In this document: positions 20,062 through 31,480 of the stretch, piece after piece | Layout of the letters: every line of letters begins with the position of its first letter | How positions within the stretch are numbered: the first letter of the stretch is position 1 | Assembly (NCBI GenBank): GCA_013146195.2 | Contig: CM028380.1 | Span: 83,423,142-83,487,141 of the forward strand | Direction of reading: 5' to 3' | Source: Codonopsis lanceolata | Lineage: Eukaryota; Streptophyta; Magnoliopsida; Asterales; Campanulaceae | Length of the DNA stretch: 64,000 nt | The notes under the pieces: model-generated | What the model was told of the DNA's origin: nothing | What the model saw: only the letters and a program-made list of their open reading frames with translations | The model's database searches: none | Program-made: the position numbers and the translations under genes

Positions 20062-21378
20062 TAAAATTATTTAGTAAACTATCACTTTAATTAATATTAT
20101 AAAAATCAATTGGATTAGTGGTACAACTGTGGTTTAGTGATTATTGTATATTTTGAACTTAGATTTGGGCAAGGAAGATTAGGACGAACGTACGTGTTGC
20201 GGATATTACCTTCGCTAAGCATTTCGAGGTAAGGGATTATACCTCTTTTAGGTCTTTGATTTTTATGTATCGTTCGTTAGGTTTCCATTAAATTTCTTGT
20301 CTTCGATGTTTCTTGAAACGTACGCCGATTTTAAATCGGCATTTGAATTTGAACTCCGTCATTTACGCTTCTTTCAAACTCATGACTTGATTATCTGTTA
20401 TTCTCACATATTTATTGAATTTCATGTGAGATATCATTTATATGAAAAGTATGATTTTTGGCAATGCCTAATTTTGTAAAATTATTTGATTTGCTTGAAA
20501 TTCTACCATGATCACTAAGTTGAATTTATGACACTATGAATTATGAAATTATGATTTATGATACTTATGAACGCCACTTGGCCAGTGGCGTGGTTATCCG
20601 GATATACCAATGATCTATGATTTACGATCTATGAACTATGATCTATGAACTATGAACTATGATTTATGAATTTGCTTGTGTGATCATGGGATTACGTGAG
20701 TATCTGTTGTCATCAAGCGGTATGGGGACGGTTGATGACAATTGGTTTCTCGAGTTTACTTGTTGCATTATTATCTTTCACTTGGAATCCTGAGTTTATA
20801 TCTGTGAGTAGTTTGTTGTCTTCAACTGGTATGGGACGGTTGATGGCAGTGGGCTACTCGAGTCAATCGTTGAGTATCATCTTTCTTTGGAATTCCGATC
20901 TTCTATTTGACATTTGAAAAACTGCTTCCGCTTACCGATATTTAAATAATGAAATTTTGACTACTCTAAAAATATTCATCTCTGATTTATTCTGGTCAAC
21001 TTCTCCTTAGTAACCGGAGGGGTTGTATTTGAACTTACTGAGCATTGTTCGCTCACCCCTTCATACTCTTCTTTCTCAGGTAATGAGTAAGATTATTAGA
21101 GGATTTTTGCTCGGGTAGACCAAGATGGCGACTTCCGAGAATTTTAGATTTAGTCTTACTTATTAAATTATTCGACAGTACTTTAAATTAATTATGGATT
21201 CATGTCAAGTTTTTAGATAGATTTTGTATTCAATTAATTTGGGTTATTTTTTTGAATTAAGGATATTAAGATTTTATTATTACGAGATTATAACATTTAT
21301 GATTTAAGTTATGATTGTTGGTGACGTGGCCAAATTGTGGGACCGTGGTGTCGGTGCCGAGTTTGGGGCGTGACAAAT

Positions 21379-21390
21379 TGGTATCAGAGC
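21379..21390 (+). promoter_or_regulatory. primer-binding site, element F
   Basis: TGGTATCAGAGC, complementary to the 3' end of plant initiator tRNA-Met, three bases after the LTR end. Confidence 0.9.
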
Positions 21391-22134
21391 TTAGGCCTTA
21401 GATCCGAATGGTCTTAAGATTTAGAAACCATTCGATTTAGAAATATACAATAGTCTTAAGATCTTGATTTTGTTCATTGAGAAATGATGGTAGTTTTAAG
21501 TTCTACTAATGTTAAGTGGGGTTTACTATCACGTTGCTTCATTGGGACTTATGTTAGATATAGTACGATGACAAGATTGATAAAGACGATTTGGGATATA
21601 TATAGGCCACCATCTCTTCCTTTGTTTATGTAACTCTTTGAGGTAATACTTACGTCTGAGGGCAAATAGATAAGTCTAGGTTTGATTCTTTAGGGTATAG
21701 AAGTATCTTTCTCGATGAGCATTTTAAGAATTCGCCTTATGGTTTAATTCGATTGATAGATCATGTGTGCTAGATTATAAGATGTACTTTGATATCGGAG
21801 CTAATTAGAGATTTCGTATTAGGAATTTTTTTTGTTTGTTTGAATAAATAGAAACTTTGGATGTTGCTTTGTCGTTTGAGTTAATAAGAACCTTAGATAC
21901 GATTAATTATTGAAATTGAATTTCGTTATTATCTATTTATCTATTTATATTTTTTATTTTTATTTAAAAAAATCTATTTTTATTATGATTTATGATAGTG
22001 CACATGATTGATTGGAGTGACCTTGCGAGTAAGCAGTTTACTCAACATAGACCGACTCTGTATATCGTTTAGTAAGTCACATTTTGAGGTTTTGATTTCA
22101 TTAAATATAGTATTATTGCTCTAATGTAAACTAA

Positions 22135-23380
22135 ATGGCAGGTGGAGGACGCACTAGAGCTCGTGGACGTGGTAGGGGTACTAGAGCTGGTAGAGTCGTG
22201 GAAGATTCCACTTCTGGCAATACACCCGAGGTAGTCCAGCCGAGCGAATGTTAATGGACTGTACTTGCGGTGCCCGATGGTAGACCCACCCTATATACCT
22301 TGCTTGGACTATAGCGCGAGCCCTTGTGGGAAATAGGGACCGGAGGGAAAGCAACGGCCAGAGCTCGACTTGTAGCCCCAGGCTCAACCTACAGTTAAGG
22401 ATCCACTAGAAAGTTTCCAGAAACGAAACCCAAGGACGTTTACAGGAGCACCGGGCACGGAGAAACCTGATGAGTGGTTGCATCACATGAAGAAGATCCT
22501 TGAGACAATGACATGCTCCAGCGAACAACAAGTGAAACTAGCAACTTTTATGCTGCAGGGAGAAGCTAGTCAGTGGTGGGATTCCGAGAAGACTACACTA
22601 GAGTCTCGGGGTGTTGAGGTGATTACTTGGGACATATTTGTGGAGGCGTTCAACAAGAAGTATTTTCCACCAAGCATGAAAGACAGGAAGCTAGTGGAAT
22701 TTCTCAACCTTGAGCAAGGGAAAATGACAATTGACGAGTACAACGCAAAATTCATCGAGTTGTCGAAATTTGCTCCTGCTCTTTTTGCTGATGAAGGTTA
22801 GAAAGCTAGGAAGTTTGAGAGAGCTCTAAACAGTCGGATTAGCTATAGGTTGACTCCTCTTCAATTACCCACCTATGCTGATGTGCTGGACAAAGCCCGT
22901 GTAATGGAACTAGAGTCTGTTGAGTATCAAAGGAAGAAGGATGAGAGAAAGAGGGGCTCTGAGGATGGCTCTGACAGGAATCATGGTAACCATCAAGGGG
23001 GAAATGGCTATGGAAATAAGAGAAGGAACACGAAGAACAATAATAACAGGGAGACCAACCAGCCAAACCAAAATTATTATCAGAATCAAAATTTGGATCA
23101 GAATCTCTATAATAACACTACGTGTACCAAGTGTGGCGGAAAGCATAGGACAGATACTTTTTACTGGATTGCGGGAGCATGCTTTAATTGTGGTAAGATG
23201 GAGCATAAGATCAAGGATTGTCGTGAGCCACTAAAGGAAAACTTTGTGCGAGGAACGGGAAGTGACGATAAAGCAAAAACGAAAGTTCAGGGAAGAATTT
23301 TTGCAATGACTGTCAGGGATGCTAGAGCAACAAGTGATGAGGTGACAGGTACCATGCAACTTTATCTTTGTGACGATTAA
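22135..23380 (+). pseudogene. gag: element F Gag, frameshifted
   Basis: The ATG at 22,135 starts a Gly/Arg-rich N-terminus (AGGGRTRARGRGRGTRAGR) followed by stops near 22,250 and a frameshift. The Gag core resumes at 22,478 (DEWLHHMKKILETMTCSSEQ; FMLQGEASQWWDSEKTTLES; FVEAFNKKYFPPSMKDRK). A TAG at 22,799-22,801 splits it. The last part carries an Asn-rich linker and CFNCGKMEHKIKDC, a CCHC knuckle preceded by CTKCGGKH, the double arrangement typical of Tekay/Del Gag. The end at 23,380 is a natural-looking stop or a protease-proximal break. Confidence 0.85.
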
Positions 23381-24193
23381 ATTTTTATTGATCCTAGTGT
23401 TTCATACTCAACCATGCTATCTCAACTGCATAACTTAGATTCTTACCCAGAACTTATACTTTGATTTAGTTATAGACACAACGACCAAGGGGTACATTTT
23501 GGTTACACCAGTATTTGATCTTACCCTTTGAGTTAGGAGTGGAGGATGCCTATCGATTTGGTTCTACTACACATTTATGAATTTGACATAATTTTTGGAA
23601 TGGTCTGGTTATTGCTTTTAGGACGTTCGGGTCGTTAGAGACATTGAGTTTCTAGTAATGACGTTTGGACTTACAAAGATCCTAGCTACATTAAAGGATT
23701 TAATGAAATGATCTTTATAAGAGTTTCTCGATCGATATGTGACCGGGTTCACTATGATATGTTGGTCTATTTCGAGTTTTGAGAGGAACGTGAATCAATA
23801 TCTATGGAGTTTTGGACTTGAATAAGGAGTTTCTTTTGGAAAAATAGTAAGGTGCTCGTTTAAAAGTGTTCGAGGAGAACTTATGTTATGATTTAGTGAA
23901 AACTTATGGTTTTAGTCCTTTTATTTTTATTTGTGGATGTCTTAATAGTACTAAGTTGGCAATAAGTGTAAATTTCATTTCGTGCTACACCTTAGACTTT
24001 GGATCGACTCAACTCAAGGTATTAAAGAGTTGGAAAGTGGAAGGTTGTTAAGAGATCTTTGTGTTCCCAATAATGATTTATCGTTTCATACATCAGACAA
24101 CATTCGTGCTAGTAAAAAGTTAGAGTGCACAACAAGCATGATGGACAAGTTATGAGATTGTAGGTTTGGTAAATTTGAAGGACCAAATTTTTT
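23381..24193 (+). pseudogene. pol: element F protease/RT remnants, mostly deleted
   Basis: Short translated matches appear in several frames: a protease-like stretch just after 23,381, a block with YEFDIIFGMVW character at about 23,570-23,610, then an RT block (EFLVMTFGLTKILATLKD) near 23,645-23,700. RNase H and integrase are not seen. Only ~0.8 kb remains of an expected ~3.5 kb pol, so one or more large deletions occurred. Confidence 0.7.
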
Positions 24194-24559
24194 GAAGGTG
24201 GGGAGAATATAATACTACCCTTAATATTCAAACTCATAAATAAAATAAAAATCATCATAACTTATTTGAGTTTTCTTGAAAATTGGAACTTTGTGATTTG
24301 TCCACTAGGATGTAGGAGTCATTCAGAAAGAAAAATATGCAAATCATTAAATATTATATTTGAGCTTCATTTGACGTATTTGTTGGTTTTGAGCTTCGAT
24401 GGACGTATATATGTGACTAGATAATCTGCTTTGACTAAGATCTTAATCGGATTTATTAGACTAATTGAAAGTACAACCATTGGGAAGTCAAGAAAGGGAT
24501 ACGAGAAAGTAATTCGAACTTTGTTTGAGTAGATGCATAAGTTTAGGGACTAAACTTCT
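24194..24559 (+). repeat. second polypurine/LTR-like junction inside element F
   Basis: GAAGGTGGGGAGAA (24,194-24,207) is followed by TATAATACTACCC, which looks like a polypurine tract and a mutated TGTAATACC LTR start. About 350 bp later the true 3' PPT and LTR begin. The intervening sequence resembles Tekay-type U3 in style but I cannot match it base for base to another LTR here. Confidence 0.45.
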
Positions 24560-24562
24560 TTT

Positions 24563-24574
24563 AAGGGGTGAGAG
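24563..24574 (+). promoter_or_regulatory. polypurine tract, element F
   Basis: AAGGGGTGAGAG directly before the TG of the 3' LTR; the expected plus-strand primer. Confidence 0.8.
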
Positions 24575-24992
24575 TGTAATAATTCGATAATTTCAACTAA
24601 AATATTAATTTTTGTTAATTAAATTATAATTGTTTTGGACCTACATAATTAATGTTATAATTATTGAGTTAAATTAATGCTTTAAACCTATTAAGTAACT
24701 AATTAAATTGGGTTGGGCTTGGCCCACTTGTGACTATGATTAATTACTTTTCCCTAATTATATTACCCAATTAAAAGTTTGGTCTTGACCCATTTAATGT
24801 TAAGGTTAGAAAACCTAATAGGGTTCCCTGTATAAATAAAGGGTTAAAGGAGGGAAAAACTCTTTATCATTAATCTCGAGTAAAAAAAAAGAAAGAGAAA
24901 AAAGGCAGAGTTTAGTAGGAGTCGGCAAATGAGGTAAATTTTCTTATTTTTCCGACTTTGACTACATAGTATGATCATATAGATGTGTGTGT
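24575..24992 (+). mobile_element. 3' LTR of element F, cut by assembly gap
   Basis: It matches the 5' LTR from its start: TGTAATAATTCG against TGTAATACCCCG, then near-identity to about 24,835. After the TATA box it lacks part of the GA/GGC-rich leader found in the 5' LTR. It ends in a GTGTGTGTGT run at the N gap. Confidence 0.9.
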
Positions 24993-25092
24993 NNNNNNNN
25001 NNNNNNNNNNNNNNNNNNNNNNNNNNNNNNNNNNNNNNNNNNNNNNNNNNNNNNNNNNNNNNNNNNNNNNNNNNNNNNNNNNNNNNNNNNNN
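24993..25092. other. assembly gap, 100 N
   Basis: Exactly 100 N, the conventional size for a gap of unknown length. Sequence on the far side does not continue the LTR, so an unknown amount of DNA is missing. Confidence 1.
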
Positions 25093-25785
25093 GTTTTTAC
25101 TGTCAAGTGAGTAACATGAAATTGATCACACACTTCATATTCATTATTATTCACCCTAAAGCTCAACGTGTTAGCATAATCTTAGCTATTACAAGTCATT
25201 GGGATAGAGAGCATTGTATGACATACATAGAAGTGCATGGGATGGATGTATAAGTCTTTTAAATCCTTGGGACCTTTCTCGTCTGTGAATCAGGGTTTGG
25301 ATGGTAGATCTCATACTTAATGCATGATTTTCTATTAAACTGTGATTTTCATATGAATGTGGTGTTTAGCTTAATAAAAACTGTTTTAGTTAAGATATTC
25401 TTTAAGACTGGTGATCACACACACACGGAGAAATTAAAGTAGTAGCGATCTTAAGAAAAGACTTGGTTTTATATGACTAAGCTTGCATATATGGTGAGCA
25501 CCAAACCGAGATTACATGCATGCCATACACTTATAACTTGAGATGAAGCCAAAAAGATTTTATGTTTTATTTTAGTTTAAATTTTATTTGCTTTTGTATT
25601 TATTTGTTTTGTATTTATCAGATAGTCGAGTCACTCGAAAGAGTCTCCTTGAGTTTGTGGGTTTATAGAGGAGTGTAAATAGTGTCACCCTCACAAAAAG
25701 ATTTTAATTTTTGTTATTTATATGCTTTTGTATTTATAAGTTTATTTGTTTACTCGTGACGAGCAAAGTTCAAGTTTGGGGTATT
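25093..25785 (+). other. 3' untranslated tail of an Athila-like element
   Basis: No gene is seen. The final part, ACTCGTGACGAGCAAAGTTC followed by AAGTTTGGGG, is a very characteristic end of Athila/Ogre-like Ty3 elements, with the last block serving as polypurine tract. The rest is AT-rich non-coding sequence. Confidence 0.6.
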
Positions 25786-27094
25786 TGATCGATGTATTTT
25801 ATACGCCGATTTTATATACTTCTATGACTTAAATTATGCTATTTCACGAGGCTTTTGGTTACTAATATATGTTTTCGGTGAGTTTTGTAAGTTTCGGGTT
25901 ATTTGAAAATACGCGAAACTCCGTGGGTTTTAAGTGCAAATTTCAAGAAGGGCCAAAAGGAAAATGAAGAAAGAATGAAGATTGTCACCTCGGACACCTT
26001 GCGACGCAGGTGCCTCGCACTTGCGACCGCAAGGTAGGCGAAGATGGGTCCTCGCCAGCAATCAAAGAAATCAAAAGCCACACCACACGGAGACCTTATG
26101 CGGACGCAGAAGTACCTAGCACCTGCGACCGCAAGGTAGGCGTAATGCGACCTTATTCGGATTTTCACACGTCATTCGATCCAATCACAACTCCGAGTAT
26201 ATATAGAAGCCGTGCCGAGCCAAAGCATGAGAAGGACGGGGCTGAAGCTCTCTTTTCATAGATTTTAGGTAGTTTTAGATTGTATAACATAGTTAGATTT
26301 TGTAATTTCAAGTATTGAAGATCAAATCATGTATCCAATCATCTCCATGTGTTGTTCATTGTCTATGATGAACTAAATCATCCATAATCTAGGAGGTGGG
26401 AGGTAACTTGTATCGAATTTATGTTTTGATTCTTATATATATGTCTATTCAATGCTTGTTGATTGTGTTGTTTATCAACCCTATATTATTTTGCTTTGAA
26501 CAAATGAATGTAATCGCAAATAATAAAGGCTTAGAGGTGCGGATAACCGCATGACCAAGTGCATATGTCGCATTAATCGGCTCACCAACACAATAAATTG
26601 GACCTATCGATGCACGAGAGTGATAAGTTAGGACCAGTGTTCTTACATGATCTAGGTGACAGATAGATCATAAATCTAGGTGACGACTAGATTGACAGTT
26701 CCTGTGCTTAGGATATAGAATGGATGAATTTTATGGGATGGAGGCTGAACCAATTGTTCAACAGACTATATCTATTTTTAGTGAACGAACCCAAGACATT
26801 GAATGACGTTATTATGAATTGAACATAAAGGAGATATAAGTGAGACCCAGAATCCTAGATTTCCACTCACCATAAGATCTTCATATCTATTATTACTGTC
26901 TAATTAGTTAAACATCTATAACTAGTAGTTTAGAGTAGAATTAAACATAAAAACCCCCTTAGGTTAATAATTTGCTATTAATAATCGCACTGTTCGTGAT
27001 CACTTGTCTCTGTGGGTTCGACCCTTGCTTCCGAGTCTATTCTATAATAGTCTTGTCCACTTGCAAGGAAAAAGATTAAATAAAACATCGATCA
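25786..27094 (+). mobile_element. Athila-like 3' LTR
   Basis: It starts TGATCGATG and ends CATCGATCA, a perfect 9-bp terminal inverted repeat, 1,309 bp long. The 3' part contains CTGTGGGTTCGACCCTTGC, typical of Athila LTRs. It is preceded by a G-rich polypurine tract. No matching 5' LTR is in the window. The 5-bp flanks (GTATT, CTTAT) do not match, consistent with a 3' LTR and not a solo LTR. Confidence 0.8.
25990..26145. repeat. imperfect GC-rich duplication in Athila-like LTR
   Basis: GCACTTGCGACCGCAAGGTA near 26,017 recurs as GCACCTGCGACCGCAAGGTA near 26,120, both followed by GGCG. TTGCGACCGCAA-type inverted repeats sit in each. Confidence 0.75.
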
Positions 27095-30000
27095 CTTATC
27101 AACTCAGATTCAAAAGGCATCTTCTTAAGAACATCTACCTCGATCCAGATAACTGTCAAAAAGGTACATCTCTTGTCTTGTGCTCCTTAAAATCTTTTTC
27201 TTTGCACAAAAGGACCAAGGGAGAATGAGAAATTCAAGATCCAGTCTTTCTTTCTCTCGGATCTTCTTGAAATAATTGTTCCAGTATCTAGATTTTTCTG
27301 GAGCTTCCTAAAGCTCATAAAACGTTGCTAATGATCTTCTTGATTCTTATTCAGGAATGCATATTCTCTCAAGATCATCAAAGCATACTTTATTATCACT
27401 CTTCCAATGTTTAACAACTTTGCTTGACTGAAAGTACATGACCTTATTCACTTGATTCATTCAAACCTTCCTTCTGGATTATGATATATGACTGATTTTC
27501 TCTTATGATTCCCTGTTAATCACGATCATGAATATATCATATTTGCATAGTCTTATATTTGCTTGCTTTGCTTTTAACTATTCTTTTCTAGCAAATATAA
27601 AGCTTGAGTAATTTTACCTATCATACTTTGCTTCTTTCCATTTCCACTAAAGTGTAACCTATGAATTAGTTATCTGGTTTGATGCCTCATTTTCAATAGA
27701 AAATTTCTCTGTCATCATCAAGCCATTTTCTTTGAAGTACTCTTCTGTTGCTCAGTACTTCATAAGCTCAATTCTATGTGCTGACTTATAGAAGTTTTCA
27801 CCTTAGTAAGATAATGTGCAAACTACATGGGTATTTTTAGCAATTTCTACAAAGGTTGAGGTAAAGCTTTTGGAAACCGACTATTTCTTAAAAGCTAAGG
27901 ACAAATTTCATAGAATCTCGGTAAAAACGAAAATGACTTTGAATTGTGGGAATTGTATTTCCCAAAACACTCTTCTGAAAAAGGGAGTGTCTTGTCAAAT
28001 CCCACTGAAAAATGTTTTATCCTTTTAAAGACGTTTTATCCTCCCAAGAAAGCTGAACTCTCTTTTCAAAACCTTTTAGCTTTCCAAAGAAGAAACTTTA
28101 CCAGATATCTAGAAATTAATACCAACTCTCACTCTTTCCCGTGCAACTTTAATGAGAGTGGTTGAAAAGGACTCTTCATTCTTAAATGAATCGGTCCATT
28201 GTCTTACCTCAGCGAGTATTTATAGAGACATTCCTTCCTTCTTCTCTATCACTCGCAAACTACTCCAAACACTATGATAGACATTGATACAAAATCCCTT
28301 TCTTCAAACATGTTACTTAGGAGAATTCTTAGCACTAGATCAAGGCTTCTTCTCAACAACTTGGAATTACCCTTCCAGTTCTTCGAAAGTTGTTTGGTTT
28401 GTTTCAAGGATTCCTCTTGCATGAAGACTTTCCTTAACAACCATTTAGCATGCCACTCCCAGAATCTAGTGACCATGCTTATGTCAGCCACTTCTTCAAG
28501 GCCTTGTAGACCTTCTACTTGTTCCTTAGCTGATATGCTTCTCTCACGAAATTAGTTCTTTTCACAACAGCGAACTTTAGAAAGGAAGTCTTGCGAGCTT
28601 GTGAAGGTCACCTGGGCTTGAGAGCTAGCTAATGGGAGAAGGAAGAGGAGGCGACATGATAATTTATCTACATCTTTCAGAATGTAGAGATTCTATTTGG
28701 CAGCCTCGTTCGACCTTGATCTAGGACCGATATTCCTTTTGCCAAACCGGTTAGCTGAATCTGGGTCCATGGTCTTCATAGACATCTTCTTGTAACATCC
28801 TTATCTTTAGAATTGTATCAGATGTATAGATTAGTTGTTTAAAAGGAGTAGTTAAGTCACTGGAAGTTGTAATGAACTTTGTAATCCTTAGATCCTCTTC
28901 GTATTCGAGTATATTTTGATATAAATGAGAACTTGTTCGAAACATCTTTACTTCATGTCTATCTGCTTTTGCATGAATATTCCTTGATAACATGAAATCT
29001 TATATTTGCTTGTGATTTTAGTACATGTACTTATCTTTATAAATATTTTTGTTCCGAATTCAAAACAACAAATATAACTTTGCTGTTAACCCAACAGCAA
29101 ACCAATCCATAACCATGAATACTCCTATTCAACATAATAAATATAATTTAGTGTTGGAATATGGATAGTTTCAAATTTGGATTTCTTAGAAGGAACTGCA
29201 TACCTTGCAACCACTTCATTAGGAATTGAAGATCTCATCTCAACCCATGATGTTCTGGTGAATCTTAATTCCCATCCATAATTTCAGGTCTCTATGGCTT
29301 CAACGGTAGACCTTACCTCTGCTGTTGAGACAACGACCTTTCGAGGAAAAAATAGTCTTTTCAATTCTTTTTCTTATCTACCGCTTCCTCTGTTCAAAGA
29401 CAACTTTGCTCTAAATTCTTTCCTGTTTCCTTTGTCTTGAACAAAGATGACTTCTCTCCCTAAAAAGGTTAGTCATCATCTTAGCTGTTGACCTTGAAGC
29501 AAAATTCATTCTTCTTCTTCAGAACCTTCAGCCAAACTAAGTAGGAGCTACTTGTTTCTCTGTGATCCAAGTGCCCTAACTTGAATGGTTGTTGTCTTCC
29601 GATTTGCTTCTAAAATGCTCTTATCATTCAACTGGGATTCTATTATGAAGAAGCATAGTCATCAGTTAATCTTTGCTGATGAAGTAGCTGAAACTCCTAA
29701 CAACTGCTAAGGCATAAAGGAAGTCCGTCGGTACTCTTCATTCTACCCTGTCTACACCAGACACCTGCAGACCCTGTTCTCTCTCCAAAAAGGATCGAAA
29801 CGCAAATACTATATCAGTGAGGAGGAGCCAACTGCAGAAGTCTTCTTCTAGTACCGATACTACTGTTGCTACTGCTTCTATATAGAAAAAAGCATTCGGC
29901 TCTCCCTCCACTTCTATTTCATTCTCTTTGCCAATGAAGCTTATGGTCCCTCCTTCCAGAAGTCAAGGCATTCCAAAGGAAAAGCTTGCTGTAAAACTCC

Positions 30001-31367
30001 TCTTTCATTAGGTATCGGCAGACCTCAATGTCTGCTGTTCCATCTTTATCCAGCAAATCTTCTTATCTGCGAAACTTACATATATACACCCTATATTATC
30101 AGATTTCATTCCTGCTGATCTCTTTCATCAGCAGACCCTCATCTATTCCGACTCCCTTGTCATCCATTCATTCGACATCGGCATACCTCAATCTCTAGTT
30201 TACTGATCACCTATCGTTCAATAATTGATATCTTTCAACAATTGGTATCCTTCAACTATTGAATATCAGTAAAACTTCCATCCTTCTTGGACACATGATT
30301 CAATTGGTATAATAGCTATTTTATGGCTACCTTCGTCCGAGTGTTCAAAAGACTGATAAACCACGCTTATCCAAGAATTGATACCAGCAGATATGTTCAC
30401 CTTCCCCTACTATCCGCCGTTATCAATTGGTATCAGCAGACTTTCATTACTGCTGCATACTTCCTTAAGGTTATCAGTTGTACCTGCAGACCTCAATGTC
30501 TGCTAGTCAAACTTGAACTGTAGACTTTCACCTCTGCTGTTCACAATTTCTTGAACTGTAGACTTCATTCTCTGCCGTTCACAATCTCGTATCAGTACTC
30601 TTCACACTACTGAAACTAATCATCAAAATTGGTTTCAGACCTTTTACACTGCTGATCAAGTTTGTGTAATGATATCTTTGACATAAACGTTTAGGAATAT
30701 TGATAGCTTTTCAAATAATATTTCAAAAATCCTTCTAAAATGCTTTCAAAACAACTTTGTTCTAGAATTATTAGAAGAATTGGAAAATTGCTGAAGACTG
30801 TGTGGATGACTCAGAAAGCTCTGAGAGTTTCTTCTAGTAAACAAAGAACACAAAAATCTTAACTGTTTTGCAAAACATTTTCTTGAAATGATATTTGCAA
30901 AAAAAAAATTGAAATAATTTATGTTCAAAAATTCTATAGATTTGGGAGATTGCTGAGGATTGTGTAGATGATTCAGAATGCCCCGTAAATTATCTATTAG
31001 GATATCTGGAATATTTCAAAACCTATCATATTTCCTAAATTTATTTTTACGAAATTCACTACATTATTTTTGATCATCGATATCAACACAACTTCATTTC
31101 AATACCCTAAGCCTTCAATTTATCTGTCCTTCTCGGTATTGAAATCCTCGATTTAAGTCTCAAATCTGTCTAAATTCATACTCCCTAGATGACTTAATAT
31201 CACAATCATGAATCGCCGCCTCTCCAATAAACACGTCCACTCAAAATTGAGCTTTGAAATGATTACTTCGCCATTTTCTCATTTCAGTCATTTACAGCTC
31301 TATAGTGGATTCTCAAACGATGGTTCTTGAAAAGTGTGTTCTTCCTGCTCATTCTCAGAAAGTACTG
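27095..31367. other. unassigned AT-rich repeat-derived region
   Basis: No convincing coding domain in any frame. The longest frames (80-93 codons near 28,250-28,990) look like chance. A - strand CTATAAATACTCGC near 28,217-28,232 could be an old promoter. From ~29,750 to 30,600 many short GCAGAC...GTCTGC motifs occur, shared in style with the Sirevirus-like elements, so at least that part probably belongs to Sirevirus A. A ~55-bp stretch at 30,777-30,830 is repeated imperfectly at 30,939-30,993. Confidence 0.5.
30006..30580 (+). repeat. GCAGAC/GTCTGC hairpin-like motif cluster
   Basis: GCAGACCTCAATGTCTGC occurs at about 30,009-30,028 and 30,484-30,502, giving a 6-bp stem and 6-nt loop. Looser versions (GTAGACTTTCACCTCTGC, GTAGACTTCATTCTCTGC) follow at ~30,523 and ~30,552. 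Related CCGG-containing forms occur in the Sirevirus LTRs. Confidence 0.65.
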
Positions 31368-31380
31368 AATATATATAAAG
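31368..31380 (+). promoter_or_regulatory. TATA box upstream of Sirevirus-side accessory ORF
   Basis: TATATATAAAG about 105 bp before the ATG at 31,481, followed by a C/T-rich leader. This is internal to the element and on the sense strand. Confidence 0.55.
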
Positions 31381-31480
31381 TACAATATTTGATAATTCTC
31401 CATCGTTATCCCTGTTTCCCTTCCAAATCAATCTGTGCGATTATTATCAGTGCGTTCTCTTTTCTCCTGAGAAAATCTTC

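Larger units (their letters stand above)
19353..21375 (+). mobile_element. 5' LTR of Tekay-like element F
   Basis: It starts TGTAATACCCCG and ends GGGGCGTGACA, directly before a tRNA-iMet-type primer-binding site. Length is 2,023 bp. The first ~280 bp match the 3' LTR at 24,575 with only a few differences by eye. TATAAATA at 19,608-19,615 is the probable core promoter, followed by a GA-rich leader. The LTR includes a (TG)n(TA)n run at 19,783-19,834 and a long (TAA)n at 19,968-20,059. Confidence 0.9.

Noticed and set aside
19871..20074. frame with poly-Asn tail
   Set aside because: Created by the (TAA)n microsatellite in an LTR.
25899..26261. overlapping frames in the Athila-like LTR
   Set aside because: They cover the GC-rich duplicated block of the LTR and show no protein family character.
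25781..27099. solo LTR interpretation of the Athila-like LTR
   Set aside because: The 5-bp flanks differ and a polypurine tract sits at the left edge, which fits a 3' LTR.
28249..28993. 80-93 codon frames on both strands
   Set aside because: Short, overlapping on opposite strands, no recognisable motif; probably chance in AT-rich DNA.
29690..30660. CRISPR-like array from repeated CAGAC/GTCTGC motifs
   Set aside because: Irregular spacing, degenerate short repeats and plant retroelement context; no repeat-spacer structure.
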